DNA from: Prorocentrum cordatum | Lineage: Eukaryota; Sar; Dinophyceae; Prorocentrales; Prorocentraceae | Direction of reading: 5' to 3' | Length of the DNA stretch: 64,000 bases | NCBI GenBank assembly: GCA_963575745.1 | Contig: CAUYUJ010015504.1 | Coordinates: forward strand, 325,934 to 389,933 | Shown here: piece after piece, positions 59,746 to 64,000 of the stretch | Layout: each line of letters starts with the position of its first letter | Numbering within the stretch: position 1 is the first letter of the stretch | Notes under the pieces: generated by a model | Database searches by the model: none | What the model saw: only the letters and a program-made list of their open reading frames with translations | What the model was told of the DNA's origin: nothing | Position numbers and translations under genes: made by a program

Positions 59746-60850
59746 CAGAACTATGTAAGGCCTAGGGCATAGATGGCTGACGGCGGAGCAGGAGGAGGCG
59801 GCTCGGCGCTTCCCCAGAGAGAGCGCGCGCAGGCCGCGGCCCCCCCCCCCCCGCGGAACGTGCGCTTTGCGAACGCGGCGAAAGCGCGTGTTATTCTGCC
59901 CACCCACCCGCACCTCTCCTCTCGGTGAGCATCACAGGATTTGCTACCGCGCAGGAGTAAAAGCGGGGTCGAATCGCGCTGTATGCGGCGCAAAGAGGGC
60001 GACCCACGCGTCGCGCAGGCCAGCGCCTGCTTCGCAGGGTCGCGCCAGGGGCGGGGGGGCCAGGCCCCTCTCCCCCCTCGGCGCGATCCTGGCTCGGCTC
60101 ATCCCTTGCGGCACTCCCCCAAGCTTTGCCGCGTAAAGACAGCGCATAGAGAAGAGGGGGGGGCCCGCTCGCCGTCAGTACACCTCCGTCGGAGGCCGTC
60201 GGAGTTCCGCGCCTCTCTCGCCCGTCGTCGCTCTGGCCAGCGCCAAGAGCCCTGCCCGCTATCAGCCAGCCAGCTAGCTCTCTTTGCTGCGCGCAACGGA
60301 CGACCCGCGCGCGTCGCTGGGACCCCTCGGGGGCGACCTGCGCGCGTCGCTGGGACTCCGCGCTGCGCTGCGCCCGCAGCTTTGGACTTTTGAGTGCGCG
60401 GGCAAAGAGGGAGTAAAAGAAGGGGAGGAAGCGGGCGCGATCCTCGCGGTGGCGCCGCGGCGCGCGGGCGATGCCGTCGGGGAGTCCCGGGGAAGCTCCT
60501 TGCGGCGGCCACGCCCAGCGTCACGAGCACCCAGAGGCAGTCATTCACAAACTATTAGCATTCATATACAATTGCACCATGCATTGGCATACTCGCATTC
60601 ATGCACGTAGAGTCGCTCGCACGCAGTTTCATTCACACTCAGACGCACTCGCGCTCAGATTCACCCGCGCTCAGTCTCCCTACGTACTCAGATCAATCGT
60701 TCTCGTTCGCGTTGTGTACCACGGCATTCATTTCGGCACACCACTAGCACGGTTCGTTGCCCCATAGGGATCACCACCGAAAAAGGGAATCACAATTGCG
60801 GTACTCACACCTGCATATGGTTTGGTCCTTCGTCTGGCTAATTTTTAACA
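59746..60850. other. GC-rich sequence without a supported gene
   Basis: GCGCGCGTCGCTGGGAC is duplicated at 60309 and 60338. The part 60600-60710 has drifting CTCGCNCAGATTCAC repeats. Arg/Ala frames on both strands look compositional. Confidence 0.5.
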
Positions 60851-61460
60851 GCATGCTTGAGCACGATCTGGCGTGCAGTGCAACGCTAGACGAGGGGGTG
60901 TTTTTTTCTGGTTGGCGGGTTCAGGCGTGGCCCACCACGGTTCCAATTTCATGGCGCGTTTTTTGCTGCGAGGACGTTTCGAGGGGTAAGTCCCGAATGT
61001 GCGCCGCGGGTAAGTGATGAAGGTAAGATGTGGGATGTCGGCTCTGTGACACGAAGCGACTCCGGGAACCAAATCGCCCAGTGCATTTTCGGTCTGCGTC
61101 TCCTGGCCCAACGCACGGCGCATGGGCTGTCGTCGCGCGTCCCGAGTGCCTCCGCAATGGGTTTCTGCGCTGGGCCCGCCGCCAAACCAGCACAAGGATG
61201 TAGGGCGCCCCCTCCCAGCATGCTGCAGCACGATCTGGCGTCCGGTGCAACGTTCGACGAGGGGGGTTTCCCCTGGTTGGCGATTTTACCCACACGTCCA
61301 AACAACGGTGCTGATTTTTTTGTTTTTTGCGAGGACGTCTCGGGCGGCAACTCTCCAATGTGCGTCGCGGGTAATGAAGGCAAGATGTGGTATGCCGACT
61401 CTTGGAAAACACGCGAGTCCGAGAGCCAAAACGTCCACCTTCGGGACGATTTCCCCGTAG
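60851..61460 (+). repeat. Tandem duplication, period 367 bp
   Basis: The block GCATGCTTGAGCACGATCTG, GCAACGCTAGACGAGG, TTGCGAGGACGT-like and TGCGCCGCGGGTAA (60851-61085) recurs from 61218 to about 61450 with 80% or so identity. Minus-strand frames run through both units but contain shifted copies of the same words, so I do not call a gene. Confidence 0.85.
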
Positions 61461-61701
61461 TTGGCCCGGACAGGATGCCTTCAGCTGATGCGCCCACGCG
61501 CCTGAAAAACAAGCGGGGGGATACAATCAAGTTGATGCGGGTTTGAATCTCGTTCGGATTTGTGTTGTGGTGTCTCCAGTTTTCCTCCGCGGGTGCGATG
61601 TCGGATTTAGTGGTTACATTTTCTATGTAACAGAAGAGGAAGCATATCCATCATAGGACGGATAAGGAGTAGCGAAAACGAATACACACGACAACAATAT
61701 T
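61461..61701. other. Upstream region of the next gene
   Basis: Unique sequence. No promoter motif can be named; dinoflagellate promoters lack well-defined elements. No gene. Confidence 0.4.
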
Positions 61702-62934
61702 ATGAGTGAGAAGACAACGAGTGATAATAAGACGCATCACGCTGAACATAATAATATCGATAGTACGAAGAAGAACCAGGAGCCCAAAAACGAAGAAGCC
61801 TCTTGGCCAGGCAGTCGGTTGACGAGGTTTCTCAGGGCGAACAACATCCCGAAGGATTGCTCCCCGCTCAAGCAGCCCTGGGCAGGCAAGCGGCTGGCCG
61901 CCGCACGAGTCGTCTCCCACCTCACCATCGGCGAGAAACACAAAGAGGCCTGGGAGCGGCACGTCTCGACCCTCGCCCCGGAGAGTGGCCTCAACCCAGT
62001 CAGACACGAGATGGGCGCGCTGACGAGCTTCCTGGTCAGCCTCAGTGCCGATGCCCTGGCCTCGACAACCATCACCTCCCTGGCGGAGTCGCACGTGCAG
62101 GCCATGAGCGAGGTCATGCCCGGCAACGTGGCAGGGCGCCCTCCGGCACAGTGTCTGGGCCCCAAGCTCGAAGCTCCAGCAAGACCCGAGGGGGGCACCT
62201 CCACAGCGGTTGGTGCAGACAACTCCCCGGGTACGAAGGACGCCGAAATGGGTGCTGGAGACGCGAAGGTGCCTGGCCTAGCTGCCAAAGAGGAGGGCGA
62301 CGAAGACGAGGTTCCTGCTACTGAGCGAGCGGATTCGGCCGACTTTGGAAGCCCCCACGAGCCTCCTCCCCCTGATGACTGCGCGGACCCGGCCGCGGGC
62401 CCCGCTGAAGATGATGGCCCTGGCGCCAGGCCGCCACAGCAAAGCCCAACGGCAGAGAGCATGGAACCCAGCTCCGACGACGACCCGCTGGCCGCCTGGG
62501 GTGGCACAGCCATCACCGAGCAGAGCGCCAGTGGTTCCAGCGGGCCAGGTCAAGATGAAGCCGCGCGAGAGAGAGGCACAGCGCAGGACCGCCGCCCCCC
62601 ACTACGCAACCCACAGACACCAGACCGCAGGCTTGCCTACTCTGGCGCAGCGGGACGACGCGCTCTCAACCAGCTGACCGACGCCCACGGAGGCCCCATG
62701 TACAAGGCCTGGTTGGGCTCCGTGGACTTGGAGCGCCGCGGAGATACGCCCGCCAAGCGCATCACCAGACACCAAATGGACTTGGGTGGAGTATTCTGCG
62801 CCCTTTGGTCGGCCTACACAAAAGGCATCCGGACCCCTGGGCGCAAGGATCCCAAATCAGACCCGAAGCTGCACACGGACGCGAACATCAACAAGTTCGT
62901 GGATGACTGGAAGCGCTGTGGATACGATGCCTAG
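61702..62934 (+). CDS. Hydrophilic 410-residue protein with conserved-looking C-terminal block
   Basis: ATG 61702 opens MSEKTTSDNKTHHAEHNN, a polar N-terminus. A helical block follows at residues about 33-145 (RLTRFLRANNIPKDCSPLKQ, ERHVSTLAPESGLNPVRHEM). Residues 145-300 are acidic, Pro/Ala/Ser-rich and probably disordered. The C-terminus (305-410) looks folded: RRALNQLTDAHGGPMYKAWL, DLGGVFCALWSAYTKGIRTP and NKFVDDWKRCGYDA. It stops at TAG 62932-62934, and the frame reopens one codon later (see 62938-63201). No family is recognised. The even codon composition and length make a real gene likely. Confidence 0.75.
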   Translation: MSEKTTSDNKTHHAEHNNIDSTKKNQEPKNEEASWPGSRLTRFLRANNIPKDCSPLKQPWAGKRLAAARVVSHLTIGEKHKEAWERHVSTLAPESGLNPVRHEMGALTSFLVSLSADALASTTITSLAESHVQAMSEVMPGNVAGRPPAQCLGPKLEAPARPEGGTSTAVGADNSPGTKDAEMGAGDAKVPGLAAKEEGDEDEVPATERADSADFGSPHEPPPPDDCADPAAGPAEDDGPGARPPQQSPTAESMEPSSDDDPLAAWGGTAITEQSASGSSGPGQDEAARERGTAQDRRPPLRNPQTPDRRLAYSGAAGRRALNQLTDAHGGPMYKAWLGSVDLERRGDTPAKRITRHQMDLGGVFCALWSAYTKGIRTPGRKDPKSDPKLHTDANINKFVDDWKRCGYDA

Positions 62935-62937
62935 GCG

Positions 62938-63201
62938 ATGGACAAGAAGTATAACTTCCGCATCGACTGGGCAACGGTACGGTCCGAATACATGCGCCAC
63001 ACCAGGACCGACGGCACGGGCAAGGGCAACCACCAGCCGAACAGCTGGTACGACCGGGCTGGGAGCTCCTGGGACGCCTGGGACAACTGGCAGAGTGGCT
63101 GGAGCTCTGGCTGGCACGACGACCAGTGGCAGTCAGGAGGCAAGCGTGGTGGCGGCAGGCCAGACGATCGTGGCGAGAAGAGACAACGGTGGGGCGACTG
63201 A
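62938..63201 (+). CDS. Trp/Gly/Ser-rich 87-residue frame directly after the stop, same frame
   Basis: After TAG GCG, an ATG begins MDKKYNFRIDWATVRSEYMR, then NSWYDRAGSSWDAWDNWQSG, WSSGWHDDQWQSGGKRGGGR and a basic end. It is in the same frame as the 410-residue protein. The pattern of W-x2-W and W-x3-W repeats plus RGG suits a low-complexity RNA-binding or phase-separating tail. It may be the natural C-terminus of the preceding protein, cut off by a TAG, or a second short gene. Confidence 0.6.
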   Translation: MDKKYNFRIDWATVRSEYMRHTRTDGTGKGNHQPNSWYDRAGSSWDAWDNWQSGWSSGWHDDQWQSGGKRGGGRPDDRGEKRQRWGD

Positions 63202-64000
63202 GCCCCCCCCCATCCCCACGAGTTTCAGATGCAGCGTCCGATTTCCACACTCTGTGCAGCCTTCAGCTGCCTCCCTAGGTTACGTTTCATATACTCGTGT
63301 GGCGGCATTCTGCCGCCCTCCCTGGTACACGCACTTCCTGCCTTTGGACCCAAGTGTGTTTACCAGCAATACCGTCTGCATGACTGCGCTGGGGCGTGTT
63401 GCGTGCAGGCCATAGTTGGCCCCTGGCCCCGCTGTAGTTGTTTTCACCTCTGGCCCTGTCGGACTTCGTCCCTCGGCCTCGCGGCTCTGTGACCGACGCA
63501 AAGATGGCTTCGCCTCGTCACTGTCCAGAACCGCACTCTCACTCCCTGGGTTTCTTTAAGGTACAGCGGCCTTCAGCTGCTCTTCTCTGCTATTCCCTGG
63601 GAGCGACATTGGGCGGGTGCCGTCCCGACAGCGGGTTTCCGAGCGCATGACCAGATGGTGCACTTCTGAGCCGTTGAGGTACGCCTCCGGCACGGTGACG
63701 TGGGGTGCGCACCCGTAAGGACGTTGTTGCCGCGCCCGGACGCGGGGACGCAGTTGCGCACCCACCTGCGCGCACCGGCCACAGTGTTGCCGCGGGTGGT
63801 CAGCGGACTGAGCCCATACCTGTGCCTAGTGCGTACGCCTGCTTCCTTTGTTGGCCGCCAGTTCATGTTGCCCGGACTGGCATCATCCCATCGTCGCCCC
63901 CCCGCTCTACCCGGATGAGCGGTCAGCTCCCTGGGCTTCTTCGTGACCGCTGGCTGTTGCTTGGGCTGCAGCTGGTAAGCGGCAGCACAGCTTTCCCAGA
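63202..64000. other. 3' flank, no gene seen
   Basis: Sequence without repeats or long frames. Both strands have only short frames. I see nothing I can support. Confidence 0.5.

Noticed and set aside
1-64000. Spliced-leader relics (the dinoflagellate leader ending TTTTGGCTCAAG)
   Set aside because: I saw no convincing match on either strand by eye; phrases such as CATCTTGAGCC belong to the dispersed array. A proper search is needed to exclude diverged relics.

Overview
The window looks like nuclear DNA of a dinoflagellate. I infer this from several things together: few genes in a mass of simple and dispersed repeats, long intronless reading frames, inferred introns with non-canonical GA-AG and GC-AG borders, degenerate TTTAGGG-type telomere-like units, a degraded gag region of the Ty1/copia type found in dinoflagellate genomes, and many miniature inverted-repeat elements (MITEs). 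The dense arrays of a GGGGCCTCTTGG-like motif recall Prorocentrum, but that is only a suggestion. There is one assembly gap (401-500). The first 400 bases are a near-identical copy of 52787-53186, so the left edge may be a scaffolding artefact or a haplotype copy.

Layout. 1-260 holds the tail of a small SAP-like protein gene. 4211-12006 holds five short exons of an EF-hand cation channel (end of pore, S6, two EF-hands, conserved tail). They splice in phase but lie in introns made almost wholly of microsatellites, arrays and MITEs. 14908-16430 is a broken copia-type gag. 18761-20643 (minus strand) is a broken coding sequence into which three different MITEs have inserted; for two of them the frame is restored across one copy of the target duplication. 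21482-22080 may be two exons around an intron that is nearly all T. 23575-25160 is an AT-rich island with a satellite of about 180 bp.

26022-28040 and 45680-47655 are two copies of one segment carrying a gene for a Cys/His-rich protein (intact at 26613, broken at 46254). A more distant third relative lies at 39345-40107 and appears to contain an intron. 28315-31881 is the largest continuous frame (1188 aa), with a weak resemblance to hAT transposase motifs; 32549-33229 is an RG-rich, acidic-tailed frame behind it. 35-46 kb has no convincing intact gene and is full of GCTAGC/GCGC-like drifting repeats, with a 1.3-kb foldback element at 42056-43395.

The right third is gene-richer, all on the plus strand: 49141-50169 (U1-like zinc finger plus coiled coil), 52582-53046 (membrane segment plus SAP-like domain), 53625-57104 (1096 aa, a zinc-ribbon-like motif assembled across a 189-nt intron), and 61702-62934 followed in the same frame, one stop codon later, by 62938-63201. 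No pathway links these genes. They read as lineage-specific or element-derived genes in a repeat-dominated landscape. All functional names here are inferences from the sequence alone.
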